Shown here one piece after another: positions 11,301 to 20,102 of a DNA stretch of 27,846 bases. This DNA comes from Saccoglossus kowalevskii. Lineage: Eukaryota > Hemichordata > Enteropneusta > Harrimaniidae. The stretch is from NCBI RefSeq assembly GCF_000003605.2, contig NW_003130863.1:60095-87940 (forward strand). The letters run 5' to 3'. Every line of letters starts with the position of its first letter. Within the stretch, counting starts at the first letter, position 1. Below the pieces are notes generated by a model. That model made no database searches. It was not told where the DNA came from and was given only the letters and a program-made list of their open reading frames with translations. Position numbers and translations under genes: made by a program.

Positions 11301-12663
11301 TTCCATACTGGTTGAATCATAAGCGAAAGAGCATGGCGCCGCCACCAGTCAATGCTGCTATATTTTCACAGAAATACAATACTCAATAATTATCATTCAA
11401 GTTATTGAGTCCATATTGAGGGTACAATTGAAAAACAAAATTTCACTTCAAATAATCTTTTGTACAATTTTTATATTGGCTTCGACAAAATAATTATAAT
11501 TCTGCTTTGTTTGTATTTANNNNNNNNNNNNNNNNNNNNNNNNNNNNNNNNNNNNNNNNNNNNNNNNNNNNNNNNNNNNNNNNNNNNNNNNNNNNNNNNN
11601 NNNNNNNNNNNNNNNNNNNNNNNNNNNNNNNNNNNNNNNNNNNNNNNNNNNNNNNNNNNNNNNNNNNNNNNNNNNNNNNNNNNNNNNNNNNNNNNNNNNN
11701 NNNNNNNNNNNNNNNNNNNNNNNNNNNNNNNNNNNNNNNNNNNNNNNNNNNNNNNNNNNNNNNNNNNNNNNNNNNNNNNNNNNNNNNNNNNNNNNNNNNN
11801 NNNNNNNNNNNNNNNNNNGAAAGTATATCTATCTCATTTGCTATATAATAGAAACATTTGTTACGGATTTCTGTTTTTTTAAACCAGTATTTAAGGTTAC
11901 CCTGTGATTGTCTTAGTGTTTATAGAAACTGGTAAAAGTGTAGCATACAAAGCTAGTCATGTGTCAACGAAACCATTGATCTATTTTATTCGCAGGCAAT
12001 CATCAACGCAATGTGGTTTGGGGATTCCTTGGAAGAGGCGATCATGAGACCTCGAATACATCACCAACTATTACCGACGGAAGCAGGATATCAGCCACAA
12101 TTAAACCAGGTATAACTTATTATGTAATGGAAAACTACCGACGAGTTTTTGACTTGAAATCGATTCTAAAGTCGGAAACTTCGAGTTGGTTGATTCTTCC
12201 AGACACTTACCACACAATACAATCGTGTGACGTCGGTCAGGATCGTGGGTTAACGTGATATGGTCACATGGCCTACCCCTTTACTAAACCTAAGCTTCGC
12301 AAACATTTCTATGTTAAGTCACGGGATATTCAACTTTTATTTAATTACACTTAATTGAGTCGCAATTCTATGTGACTATGATGTCATTACTACTAGTAGT
12401 CATTTTGAATGTGGAATAACTCTAATTGCAGTTTGCATACGTGTGACTAACTTTCGAATGTGCATTTTATTAGCCACGGCTATTTATGTCTCATTCTTTT
12501 GTTGTTTCGTCAGCAAATTATTGAAGGACTACAGTCGAAAGGTCACGTGATGTATGTAATGGGGTCCGATGCAGAGCAAGCTGTGCAGGGAATTTTACGT
12601 CGTGGCGGATGGATATACGGGTTTTCGGACGAGAGAAAGGGTGGTAAATCGGCAGGTTATTGA
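2326..12663 (+). CDS. ggt1-like: gamma-glutamyltransferase (glutathione hydrolase), complete gene, 11 coding exons
   Basis: The enzyme hydrolyses or transfers the gamma-glutamyl group of extracellular glutathione. It is made as a precursor that cuts itself into large and small subunits and stays on the plasma membrane as a type II protein. Exons: 2326-2348, 5828-6061, 6848-7062, 7453-7645, 8180-8340, 8733-8879, 9022-9158, 10371-10558, 10979-11219, 11996-12109, 12514-12663. They sum to 1803 nt (600 aa plus stop) against 569 aa in human GGT1. A short basic N-terminus precedes a membrane anchor at about residues 13-34. Visible active-site residues, 30 above human numbering: Arg137 (DARETAP), nucleophile Thr411 (DAGTSH), Thr429 and Asn431 (TSTIN), Glu450 and Asp453 (NDEMDDF), Ser481-Ser482 (PLSSM), Gly503-Gly504 (GASGGS). 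Four N-glycosylation sequons are present and the C-terminus is SAGY. All introns are GT-AG with matching phases, and no exon carries a frameshift or stop. The family is certain; orthology to one vertebrate paralogue is not. Confidence 0.95.
2349..5827 (+). other. GGT intron 1 (inferred)
   Basis: AT-rich intron of about 3.5 kb between the inferred exon 1 and the membrane-anchor exon. I see no recognisable gene on either strand; the short ORFs are low-complexity and unrecognised. An imperfect inverted repeat lies near 5635-5680. If exon 1 is elsewhere, this stretch is upstream flank. Confidence 0.45.
5828..6061 (+). CDS. ggt1-like: GGT exon 2: membrane anchor and start of ectodomain
   Basis: Begins after the acceptor AG at 5826-5827 and ends before GTGAGG. 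Encodes residues 8-85 plus two bases: TKKS, a hydrophobic anchor rich in V, L and I, a variable Thr/Ser-rich stem, then the ectodomain start YEHAAVASDAAVCSIIG. This last part matches the family's conserved start of the mature fold. Confidence 0.9.
6517..6819. mobile_element. Inverted-repeat element in GGT intron 2
   Basis: The GC-rich arm 6782-6819 on the plus strand resembles the reverse complement of 6517-6553, including the shared block GACCACTG and CATGCG, in an otherwise AT-rich intron (6062-6847). About 300 bp from end to end with no ORF. A third, single copy of the motif lies at 689-725 (CGACGGCCACTGCGCCTTAA). Target duplication not identified. Confidence 0.4.
6848..7062 (+). CDS. ggt1-like: GGT exon 3
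   Basis: Residues 86-157. It contains DGGHAVDAAIA, the glycine-rich GSGIGGGF, and IIDARETAP, whose Arg137 corresponds to the residue that binds the substrate alpha-carboxylate. Acceptor CATACAG, donor GTAAGT. Confidence 0.95.
7453..7645 (+). CDS. ggt1-like: GGT exon 4
   Basis: Residues 158-221, starting with GGLSIGVPGEIAGYWMAHQ, a strong family signature, then LPWERLFQPTIDM. Flanked by CAACAG and GTATGA. An N-x-T sequon (NNT) lies near the end. Confidence 0.95.
7831..8085. mobile_element. MITE-like element in GGT intron 4, TA-type target site
   Basis: The arm at 7831-7866 matches the reverse complement of 8050-8085 at 31 of 36 positions. If the flanking TA dinucleotides (7832-7833 and 8083-8084) are the target duplication, the element is about 249 bp, 7834-8082. 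Length, long TIRs and lack of a transposase fit a non-autonomous Tc1/mariner-like MITE. The superfamily call rests only on the TA. Confidence 0.6.
8052..8065 (+). promoter_or_regulatory. CTCF-like motif in the MITE right TIR
   Basis: TCACTAGAGGGCGC differs at one position from the bilaterian CTCF core CCACTAGAGGGCGC. The left TIR holds the mirrored copy at 7853-7866 with a further mismatch (rc TCACTAGAGGACGC). This is a motif match only; occupancy is unknown. Confidence 0.25.
8180..8340 (+). CDS. ggt1-like: GGT exon 5
   Basis: Residues 222-275. Encodes VRTGEHFTMPLL, then VFYNGDLSQQIVSEIQAAG, matching the family segment before the conserved GGIVT motif. Acceptor TTTTTACAG, donor GTGAGT. Confidence 0.95.
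8431..8481. repeat. Nested hairpin in GGT intron 5
   Basis: Perfect 9-bp arms CAAGACAGC (8452-8460) and GCTGTCTTG (8464-8472) enclose a 3-nt loop. Outer 7-bp arms GGAATTG (8431-8437) and CAATTCC (8475-8481) enclose these with an asymmetric bulge of 14 nt against 2 nt. No function is assigned. Confidence 0.5.
8733..8879 (+). CDS. ggt1-like: GGT exon 6
   Basis: Residues 276-324. Encodes GGIITLEDLKLYSP, then MYSPPPPSSGVVLQLILNILEG, the conserved region before GFNFTRES. Acceptor TTTCAG, donor GTATTA. Confidence 0.95.
9022..9158 (+). CDS. ggt1-like: GGT exon 7
   Basis: Residues 325-370. Encodes GFNFTRES with a conserved N-glycosylation sequon, TYHRVLEAFKLSYARRTELG, and DTSFVDIRE. Acceptor ATTTTCAG, donor GTGAAC, phase 0. 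Confidence 0.95.
9159..10370 (+). other. GGT intron 7
   Basis: Intron of 1.2 kb with no recognisable gene. It contains a run of 12 G at 10115-10126, likely prone to sequencing error. Ends with the acceptor TCTCTGTTAG. Confidence 0.8.
10371..10558 (+). CDS. ggt1-like: GGT exon 8: autocleavage site and catalytic Thr
   Basis: Residues 371-432. The precursor is expected to cut itself between Gly410 and Thr411 (codon ACC at 10491-10493) in DAGTSH, freeing Thr411 as the N-terminal nucleophile of the small subunit. The exon ends in MTSTINY with Thr429 and Asn431. The donor GTTAGT is weak but gives the right phase: GA plus T makes Asp433. Confidence 0.95.
10585..10736. mobile_element. Degraded MITE-like inverted repeat in GGT intron 8
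   Basis: The arm near 10594-10608 (GCGCCTTCTCGCGAC) matches the reverse complement of 10715-10729 (GCTCCCTCTAGCGAC) at 12 of 15 positions. Both resemble the inner TIR of the intron 4 element, so this may be an older relative. Ends and target duplication could not be fixed. Confidence 0.35.
10979..11219 (+). CDS. ggt1-like: GGT exon 9: substrate-binding core of small subunit
   Basis: Residues 433-513. Encodes FGSQVVGNVTG (with a sequon), YNDEMDDFS (Glu450 and Asp453, binding the substrate amino group), PSPANYITPGKRPLSSMSP (Ser481-Ser482) and GASGGSRI (Gly503-Gly504, oxyanion region). The donor GTGAGT is followed at once by a TA microsatellite (11230-11246). Confidence 0.95.
11520..11818. other. 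Assembly gap (299 N) in GGT intron 9
   Basis: A run of N in the 776-bp intron between exons 9 and 10. Exon phases and the protein are continuous across it, so no coding sequence appears to be missing. The true gap size is unknown. Confidence 0.99.
11996..12109 (+). CDS. ggt1-like: GGT exon 10
   Basis: Residues 514-551. Encodes AIINAMWFG, then SLEEAIMRPRIHHQLLP, a conserved helix-and-loop region of the small subunit. 114 nt, phase 0 on both sides. Acceptor TTCGCAG, donor GTATAA. Confidence 0.95.
12514..12663 (+). CDS. ggt1-like: GGT exon 11 (C-terminus)
   Basis: Residues 552-600 and TGA. Encodes a QAVQGILRRGGWIYGFSDERKGG-type ending and the terminal SAGY, matching the conserved end of the family (PAGY in human). 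Acceptor TTTCGTCAG. Confidence 0.95.
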   Translation, partial: QIIEGLQSKGHVMYVMGSDAEQAVQGILRRGGWIYGFSDERKGGKSAGY

Positions 12664-12854
12664 CAAACGCGCATGGTGTTTTAGTTACTGATGTCATTTT
12701 TCAACAATTATTTAAGTAAATGAATTATGAAAGTTACAAATCTAACAAATTAAGAAATAATTGTACTAATAGGAACTAAAACATTTAAATATATGTAATT
12801 ACTCACAAACGACTTTATCGTTGGTTTTTATTCAAACTGCAATTTCATACTACA

Positions 12855-12864
12855 AATAAATAAA
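12855..12864 (+). terminator. Overlapping polyadenylation signals of the GGT gene
   Basis: Two overlapping AATAAA hexamers (12855-12860, 12859-12864) lie about 190 nt after the GGT stop, the first clear signals downstream. The cleavage site is not visible. Confidence 0.6.
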
Positions 12865-14434
12865 GCATTATCTCAAAACTGTATCATAGTAACGAAATGT
12901 ACTCTTTAATTTGTGGATCAAAATGTTTGCTTTTGGTTATTACATCATATATATCCTGCAATCCGAATACCCCTCTCATACATTGAATATACCCCGGCCT
13001 GAGTTCGTTTTTTATTTTTTTATTTTTGTAAAAGAAAAAGCTTGACTAATACTTATTGGCGATTTATGACTTGCCATCTCTGCTTAGCTTGCAGCAATCT
13101 CTCCTGTTTTCGATATTTAACATTTTTCAGGTAATTACGTTTTCCTGATTAGTTAACTTGACTTCTAAATGCTCTCCTCTCCAGCCTATCGACAATTATG
13201 AAGTATATACATTCATGGCAATACATACTCTTGTTGATCACTTAAAAAACATACATTATGGGGTTAGTCAGGTTAGTGCCGAAACAACCAAGATATACTT
13301 GGATAGACTTGGAGTGGACATTTTTTTCAAATCGATAGTTTATGATGTTACCCACAGGCAAATTTTAGGCATTGTTAGATATTGCATTGTGGTAAAGATT
13401 TGAAGTCACAAAATTTGATAACAAAACGTATATAGACCACATCGCACTGCATGCGGGTTAAGAATCACAAATAGACCACTACCAGGCGGCACTGTTATCA
13501 CATCTCACTGTTACGCATGCCGTGATTGGGCGAAACTCGCATGACGTTGAAGATGGATATTACATGGTGACGTCACTGAAACTACTGCGCAACGCTACTG
13601 CGCATAACAAATTGTCGTTTACTGTACTGTTGCTGTCCCGCTGCTGCTTTCAAGGTTTTGGAGTAAATTTAGCCATTCAATATAGACAGCAAACGTACCA
13701 GAATGGATAAGATTGACTGTTTTGATGATTAGGATATTCTTTATACGAAGCAAATATGTACAGCGAAGCACCACTGGGAAGTTGCATCCGGGATCGCTGC
13801 GGCGCGTACTATGCGCTTGTGAGCGTTCTACGCGTGCTACGCTGATGTTCACAGAGAACGCTCGAAGCTTGTGAATACGTGGTGTGTTCGTGAGAAAGTC
13901 ATTACAGCAACTTCAACAGCTTGCTGACATTTTGATCTGGCGAGTAAAGTAACTTACGTTTGAGATGTTCTCAATTTATTCTAATAATATTATACTCAAT
14001 TTATTGAGTGTAACTATAACTGAGTACACACTGCTAAAAGTAATATTTACTGTTTATTTTGCAGTTGTTTTTTGATATTTAGTAATTGTGTTATTAAAAT
14101 GTAATACATGAAATAAAATATTGCATTCTTCAAATATAAGTGTTGTTATTTTGTGGGAGAACAGGTGTGAGAAATGTGTTAGATGTGATTGTGCAAGGTA
14201 GATGTTTGTTGGATGTGATAAAATAACTAACACATGGTCATTCAAGCAATCACGATTTGTAATCTCCTCTTGGGCTGGGAACAAATCTTGATAATGCCCT
14301 CACAAACATGTGTTATTATTTAAATATACACTTATGAAATAACACAGATATACAAGTGTACAATACAAACAGATATAATTATTATTAAATTTTAAAAATT
14401 ACATAATATGCAGATTATAATTCCTTTTTTTTTT
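12865..14434. other. Intergenic region between two convergent genes
   Basis: No recognisable coding exon on either strand. A CpG-richer stretch at about 13440-13870 contains an inverted repeat (13815-13829 with 13855-13868) around the 9-bp core GAGCGTTCT. The part near 14434 probably includes the 3' UTR of the minus-strand gene; its best polyadenylation candidate is AATAAA on the minus strand at 14053-14058. Confidence 0.5.
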
Positions 14435-16172
14435 TTAATTATTGCTAATTTCTGCTCCCTCATTTTTTGCTGTCATGGCTTTTTCACTGGATGTTGACGA
14501 TTTAGATAATTTCCTCTTCAGTCTTTTGACCCAACTCTCCTTTTTTGTTGGTTTTATAGCACCGTTCTCGACAGATCCCAATGTATCGCTACTTTGTTTA
14601 TCATTTGGCTCTTCGTCTTTGCTCTTTTTTGTCTTCTTTTGTTTTCTCTTGATGTGCGAGAAGAAACTATGTGTTTTGGGTGTTGTGTTGTCGATCAACT
14701 TTCCTTCAGCTTTAGCTAATTTCTCTTCCTCTTGTTTCACCTGACTCCTTTTCCCTGATTTGTCCTGCTTCTTTGACTTACTCATTTTGCCCTGTTCTTT
14801 TTTTAATTGACTTGGTTTGTTTGTTTCTTCATTTGTCTTTTCTGCTTTTGCCTTTGTAGTATTATTCAGTTTATCCTGCATTGTCTGTTTACCCTTCTTC
14901 ATGTCTGTTTTTGTGTCTGATAACGGAATTTCATTACCATTACTGTGAGGTTTCACACGCTTATTTTTTTGGATCATTCTTTCTTTTAAGTTATAAGATT
15001 TATTTGTGTTCTCGCCAGTGTTTACGGATTTCTTCTTTCGTTGCCTCGGGGTCTGTACCGAAGCATCTTGGGTAATGACATCATTACTGTGCCAAGCACT
15101 CTGTGGTGTCTGTATTTCCTCTGTAGTCATACTTTGGCATGCATGTTGTATTACAGAAAAACTTTGCTTCTCTAAGCAATCAATAACATTTCTCCTGACT
15201 TCTCCAACTGCTCCCTTAGCGTTATCTTCGCATGGATCTAAAGATTCCAGAGAATTGGTGTCAACTTTGTCACTTTTTGTGTCAACTGCTGAGTTCCCCA
15301 TATCTAATTTGTTGAGAAGTGATAAAATCATATCCAATTTTTTGTCCAACAGTTTAATGTCCTCTGATCCATTGTCCATTGTCATTGGTGGCCCCCTCAC
15401 TTCTGATTTATTGTTCACTGGTGACCCCATCACATCTGATTTATTGTTCACTGGTGACCCCCTCACTTCTGATTTATTGTTCACTGGTGACCCCATCACT
15501 TCTGATTTATTGTTCACTGGTGACACCATCACATCTGATTTATTGTTCACTGGTGACCCCGTCACATCTGATTTATTGCTCACTGGTGACCCAGCTTGCC
15601 CAATTTCTTCATAGTACCTCAATACAGCAGATGACGTAACTTCTTTGATATAATGACCAACGTAACTAGAAATGTGAGCCATTTCAGCTTTCACATTTTG
15701 TTTCTGTAATTCCTCCTGGGCATATTGTAGCTTAGCACGTGACGTAGCCAAGTGTACAATACTTAAACTAATCATAGCCTCCTCGTCACTCATTTCTATT
15801 TTCTTTACCTGACTTGTTCCTTCATATTCAGGACTGAGCAAGGTCAAACCAGCATTGGTGTCATCATATGCTCCCTTGGTCACTTCTGGTTCCCTGGCCT
15901 TGCCATACACACTTTTTGCTGACGTTGCCGTGTTCACTGACATTTCATAAAGGTTTGTATTACCTATGTCCTTACTCGCAGTACTCAAAGCTACTGGTGG
16001 TATCTGTCTGCTCTTCATCACAACCAAATTATCTGGCTTAGATTCAAGATCAGTGCCCTCATACGTCAAACTTTCATTTTCTTCTTCTTTCATGAAGATG
16101 AGCTGAGCTTGGGTGATGGCGTTATCAATGATAACACTGCTCCAAAAGAGCTCCAGATCTGTTGCCTGATTT
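14435..16172 (-). CDS. Repeat-protein gene, exon 2 (main exon)
   Basis: A 552-codon ATG-initiated ORF (16093-14435) continues upstream without a stop for 26 more codons to an acceptor TTTACAG at 16174-16173. The extension reads like protein (residues 84-109), so Met at 16093 is probably internal. Stop TAA at 14437-14435. A 1.65-kb open frame in AT-rich DNA with strong Lys/Ser/Asn bias is very unlikely by chance. Confidence 0.85.
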
Positions 16173-17044
16173 CTGTAAACAATGAAGATGAGATTGAGAG
16201 TTCATTCAGATGCGCAGGTGCGTTTGTTAGTGATTAAACATAATATTTACACATGGAATTGACATTTTTAGATAATTGTAAGTAATCTTATGGTACTTAG
16301 GTATCAGCAAAATATTTGAGTTCCTTTAGCTGTAAAAAGCTAGCATGGATGATTTTGAGGCAGATAAAAGAAAAAAAGAAATAAATAATTAAGCTGTATA
16401 ATTGTACCAATACAATTTCTAAACAATTTGTTCAAAGCCAATGGAGATTGTGTAGACCAAAATTACCCAGTTACAAAAAAACGTTCAAAAATACTAGTAG
16501 TATTGACAACGGCTATTAAAAACATCACAAATTTTAATACCAGAAACACCACATATCAACTAATACTACTAGTCACAAGTCATTACTAATTGTAAAATCA
16601 GAAAAAAATAATATTCTGTTCATGGTTTGATTAGGGTTAGGGCAAGAAAGAATGAGATCGATTTAAAAGTAAGTATGCTAAAACTAATGCAGTTGATCAC
16701 AGTCTCTCTGTGAACGCATATAGAGGGACTGTCCGTGGATGTACATACACAGTGATTGCTTACATACGGTGAATAAATATGAATTATTTGACTTACAATG
16801 TAACCATTTCAAATGAGATCGTAGACTCAACGTCACTTGTATATCCCGGAATAGTCGCATCTGTGAACGAAGGGACAGACAAACATGAATATACCGCAGT
16901 CAACAACGAACATGACACGTTGGCGTGTAACACTACGATCGATTGATGCCAGATATATGGTGTTTTGTTTCCTGGTGTCATCGTCACGCTACTGAGAGAA
17001 CAAAATTTGTAACGCATCTTTTCCTTTGTTAAGATGTGCGCCAT
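14435..17044 (-). CDS. Unrecognised lysine-rich protein with six 11-residue repeats, two exons, about 661 aa
   Basis: I do not recognise this protein. Exon 1 (17044-16797) and exon 2 (16172-14435) join in phase (TT plus A gives Leu83). The start ATG has a strong context (A at -3, G at +4). Visible parts: residues 1-83, Cys-containing and mildly hydrophobic with no clear signal peptide; residues 84-109, an acidic/hydrophobic segment (ATDLELFWSSVIIDNAITQA) followed by FMKEEEN; residues about 210-275, a predicted helix with coiled-coil character (KLQYAQEELQKQN); residues 277-342, six copies of GSPVNNKSDVM-type units; residues about 351-374, an amphipathic helix (LLDKKLDMILSLLNKLDM); then a long disordered tail rich in Lys, Ser, Thr and Gln with basic clusters (RQRKKK, KRKQKKTKKSK, KRLKRKLSKS). 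The tail could mean nuclear or nucleic-acid contact, but no enzyme motif is seen. A further 5' exon is possible. The gene is convergent with GGT. Confidence 0.75.
15387..15592 (-). repeat. 33-bp coding minisatellite, six units
   Basis: Six units of 33 bp plus a partial seventh, almost identical at the DNA level (consensus on + strand starts GGTGACCCCATCACATCTGA). In-frame units at 15592-15395 encode 11 residues each: G/V-S-P-V-N/S-N-K-S-D/E-V-M/R/T. Low divergence suggests recent expansion, and copy number is likely to vary between individuals. It also keeps two antisense frames open, giving false plus-strand ORFs. Confidence 0.95.
16797..17044 (-). CDS. Repeat-protein gene, exon 1 (predicted)
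   Basis: Begins ATGGCGCAC with a good start context and stays open for 82 codons and two bases to a near-perfect donor (GTAAGTC) at 16796. The phase fits the exon 2 acceptor. The encoded peptide ends in STISFEMVTL. Minus-strand TATAAAAG at 17062-17055 is too close to the ATG to be its TATA box. Splicing is inferred from sites and phase only. Confidence 0.65.
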
Positions 17045-17753
17045 GTTTGTTTTCCTTTTATAATACTTGTCTGAGCGTCATCCGACTGTAGTGTTACAAG
17101 TGCCAGTGAGCCACCGTAATGGCATATCATGGAGATCAGACTATCATGCCTTTGTGTCTATGTTAAATCATCAAGTCAATGTCAATCTATAAAATTATCA
17201 GCATTATTATAATTTACTGTTTATTTGTGGGCGTATCTTGTACATAGTAATAGTAGCAGCCGCCAATCTTGTCTCCGCGTGATGTGATCATTTCCGTTCG
17301 CGCAGTTACGCGGGATTGCGATATCAAGAAGATGTCATTGTCGTGTTTTCACACACTTACCCATATTACAGCTTCAACGACGGAATTGATAAGACAACAC
17401 ACGCAATATGACAGCAATTACAAATCTGTAGTGCAGAAGTGCGATAGAAAGCCACTGATTGTGTACAAACACGCGTTCGAATTGTTCCAAATAATGTTGG
17501 CATGGTGCTGTTAAGGTGACTCTCTCACTCCTAACACTGGTGGCGCTTTCACTTGCGTTACATTCGCTGGACACGCAGACAAAATGTGATTCTGCTGAGA
17601 GAAAAACGGTGACACGGGTAAACAGGAATATTAAAAATCGCAATACATGGTGTGTTGGCTTTATTACTGATTCTAAACTAGCCAAAGGCTACACTTGCTT
17701 AATAAATCGAACCTCACAAACTTGGATAAAAAGACTGATTTTAAATTAGGTGA

Positions 17754-17787
17754 CATCATAGACCCTCTTTTTAGAGGGTCTATGGTG
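17754..17787. repeat. Strong short hairpin
   Basis: Perfect 12-bp arms CATAGACCCTCT (17757-17768) and AGAGGGTCTATG (17773-17784) with a TTTT loop. The stem extends three more pairs with one wobble, and weaker similarity continues outward (GGTGACATC against GGTGACATA). It could be a foldback insertion or a structured RNA; no evidence of transcription. Confidence 0.7.
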
Positions 17788-18336
17788 ACATAGAAAGTTT
17801 GTACGCTTTCCCTTCAAAATAAGCCATATAGCATTATTTGGCAAACCGCAATATGATAAAAGCGGGTCATACGGACGTGAAAAATTGTTTGTCAACGATG
17901 TACGCATAATAATCACAACAATAAATATTCGCATTGTGATTTATTCAGCTCATCGTTTATTGGTTATAACTCGTGTATACCTGAATTGATCGTGTTTTAA
18001 AGCACATGAGAGTGTGACGTTGTTGGACAACATCGGAAACTGAACAAAACAGAATAGGTGATATATCAAGTATATGTGTAGTACTTTGTGTAATATATCG
18101 ATGCCTTGTAGAAAAGTTGCATTTAATTAATTAATTTGGCTTGTTCACTAATTTTACTAATTTGTTTATATCTAAATTAATTAGTTTTTGATCTTGGTGA
18201 TTAGTGATGTTTGTATATCTGAGTGTGTCTGTCGTAACGTCAAAACAACCCCAAGACTGCCGGTTGGTGTTTAACATGGTTAACGAAACATTCTCTAAAA
18301 TCACATTAAAATGTTGATCGACATTGCTATAAAATG

Positions 18337-18674
18337 GAACGGGGTGTTGAGTCAAATTTTTCAGCTGTTTCTCGTGGATCTTTGTTGAAAGTAGCCTGGC
18401 ATGTAGGCGTGAGTAGGCCCTCGCCGACCGAACGGCATCAAACCTCACTAACGCCTGACAGGGTTTGGAGCATCGCAGAGGGCGCAGCTCACGCGACTCG
18501 TCAGGCTATGTTGAGAGGTGACAATGTGTTTCCGATTATAAAGACCATGCTTAGATTTCAATAATACCTCGAATTGAAATAACAATGCCAGTGTGGTTCC
18601 ATGTATCTGTGCAAATAATACCATCATTATGCTGTTTTATCATTAACGCCCGTTTTTACACTTGTGAAAATAAA
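18337..18674 (+). other. Orphan ORF followed by AATAAA, doubtful
   Basis: A plus-strand frame ending TAA at 18562-18564 encodes a basic, mixed-composition C-terminus (DRVWSIAEGAAHATRQAM), with an AATAAA 105 nt further on. It could start at ATG 18334 or be a 3' exon after the acceptor-like TTTTTCAG near 18362. No similarity recognised; chance ORF not excluded. Confidence 0.15.
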
Positions 18675-20102
18675 CTGATTGTTTAAACTGTTGATTGGAT
18701 GCGTCATGGTTTGGAATGCTGGTATTTAAAATCATTATATAGCCTAAACAATGGGAACTACATGTACAGAGCTGGTACCCTGTGAGAAAACCTTTAGTTC
18801 AGATACGAAATAGAATCATAATACGAGTGCGGAGTTTAATAACAATCTCCAAGTACTGACATCAAACAGCTTTCAACATTATTTTATTCAACATACTAGA
18901 AGATCATGCAGTAATCGATTTTATCAAGTTCATGCTTCAACATGGAAAAAACAGTACTAGAATGAAATAATCAACTGCTTCAAATTTTAATACTAATGTA
19001 ATGTTCACAGAAGTAAACAAATACACAGTTAACGACAGAAACCTTGCTACGTTATAAACGTTTTATAAATATAACTATATCGATCGAAATGGCTGATTGA
19101 ATTCAATCCAAAAATGGTATTGTGACACCACGAGTTTTCATTAATATTAATGAGTTAATTATTGAGTTAATTCAACAATATCCAATTAACAAGCTCTTCA
19201 TTTTTTAATAAGGGCGTGGTCGCAGTTGCTATGACACTTCAAATCACCAATTACTAATATATGAAATTGAATGAATTTTTCGTTATGTACAATTTTGAAC
19301 AATTTTAATTTATTTAAAATGTGGCAAGTGAAATAAAATTTGACAAATATCAGTTAAAATGTTAGAGTGTCACATAACTTACTTGCAATGTTAAGTTTGC
19401 CGGAAAAAGGTCAATACCTGATTAGTGATTTGAACTAAGATATCAAAGTACCATATCATCGTCATCATATCTATCTTATCTTGCAAACATGATAATCAGT
19501 TGTTGTTATTATTAGTTTCAATCCATATGTCAGAGTTCCATGTGATAAATTGGTCAGGGGTTGCCATATTCGACGTATCCATTATAGATAATAAACGTGA
19601 CAATCTCAGTAAATTTGTTAGTCATCATTTCGAGCAGTTTGGACGCTTGACGTAATCGATTAACAATCAAAACTGGAAAACTTACCGGAATAACTGCATC
19701 GATAGTAGAAGTATTTCGGATTTGGTCTCAGATATTAACCCGTGAGTTTAATGATGTATTGTGCAAGTACCATAGATTAGATTTCCAAACATGTTTTCAA
19801 TGAGTTTGTGAAACCGTACACACATATGATATTGGAAATGATATTGTAACACCATTCTGAGTTATAATTGGTATTAACATTATACAATTTATGCGCTTTC
19901 ATAATCAATACGTGGATGGTAGCAATTGTTATTGCATGCATCGTGTAAAAGATAATGCACATGTTGAGTGCACTCGTTTACATATTTGACCGACACGAAG
20001 GTCACAGGTCCGAGTGGAGGTCAAATAAGTGAACGAATGAACGATATGAGTCCACTGTCTGACTGCAGGCAACAACAATTGTATCTCCATGATCTGACTT
20101 AA

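Larger units (their letters stand above)
17045..20102. other. Intergenic region upstream of the repeat-protein gene
   Basis: Should contain the repeat-protein promoter, but no core element is convincing. CpG-containing sequence at about 17250-17600 carries short plus-strand ORFs that read somewhat like protein (17257-17514; 17495-17749, with a hydrophobic stretch), none recognised. A 76-codon ORF (18337-18564) is followed by AATAAA at 18669-18674. The rest is AT-rich, including a 16-bp palindrome at 19138-19153. Confidence 0.4.

Noticed and set aside
11460-11882. ORFs across the N run
   Set aside because: They exist only because N is read as open sequence.
15006-15639. Long plus-strand ORFs opposite the repeat-protein gene
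   Set aside because: They are antisense shadows kept open by the 33-bp repeat and consist of repeated SLLIYCSLVTP-like translation of the minisatellite.
16055-16093. Met at 16093 as the start of the repeat protein
   Set aside because: The open frame continues upstream with protein-like sequence to a good acceptor, so this Met is probably internal.
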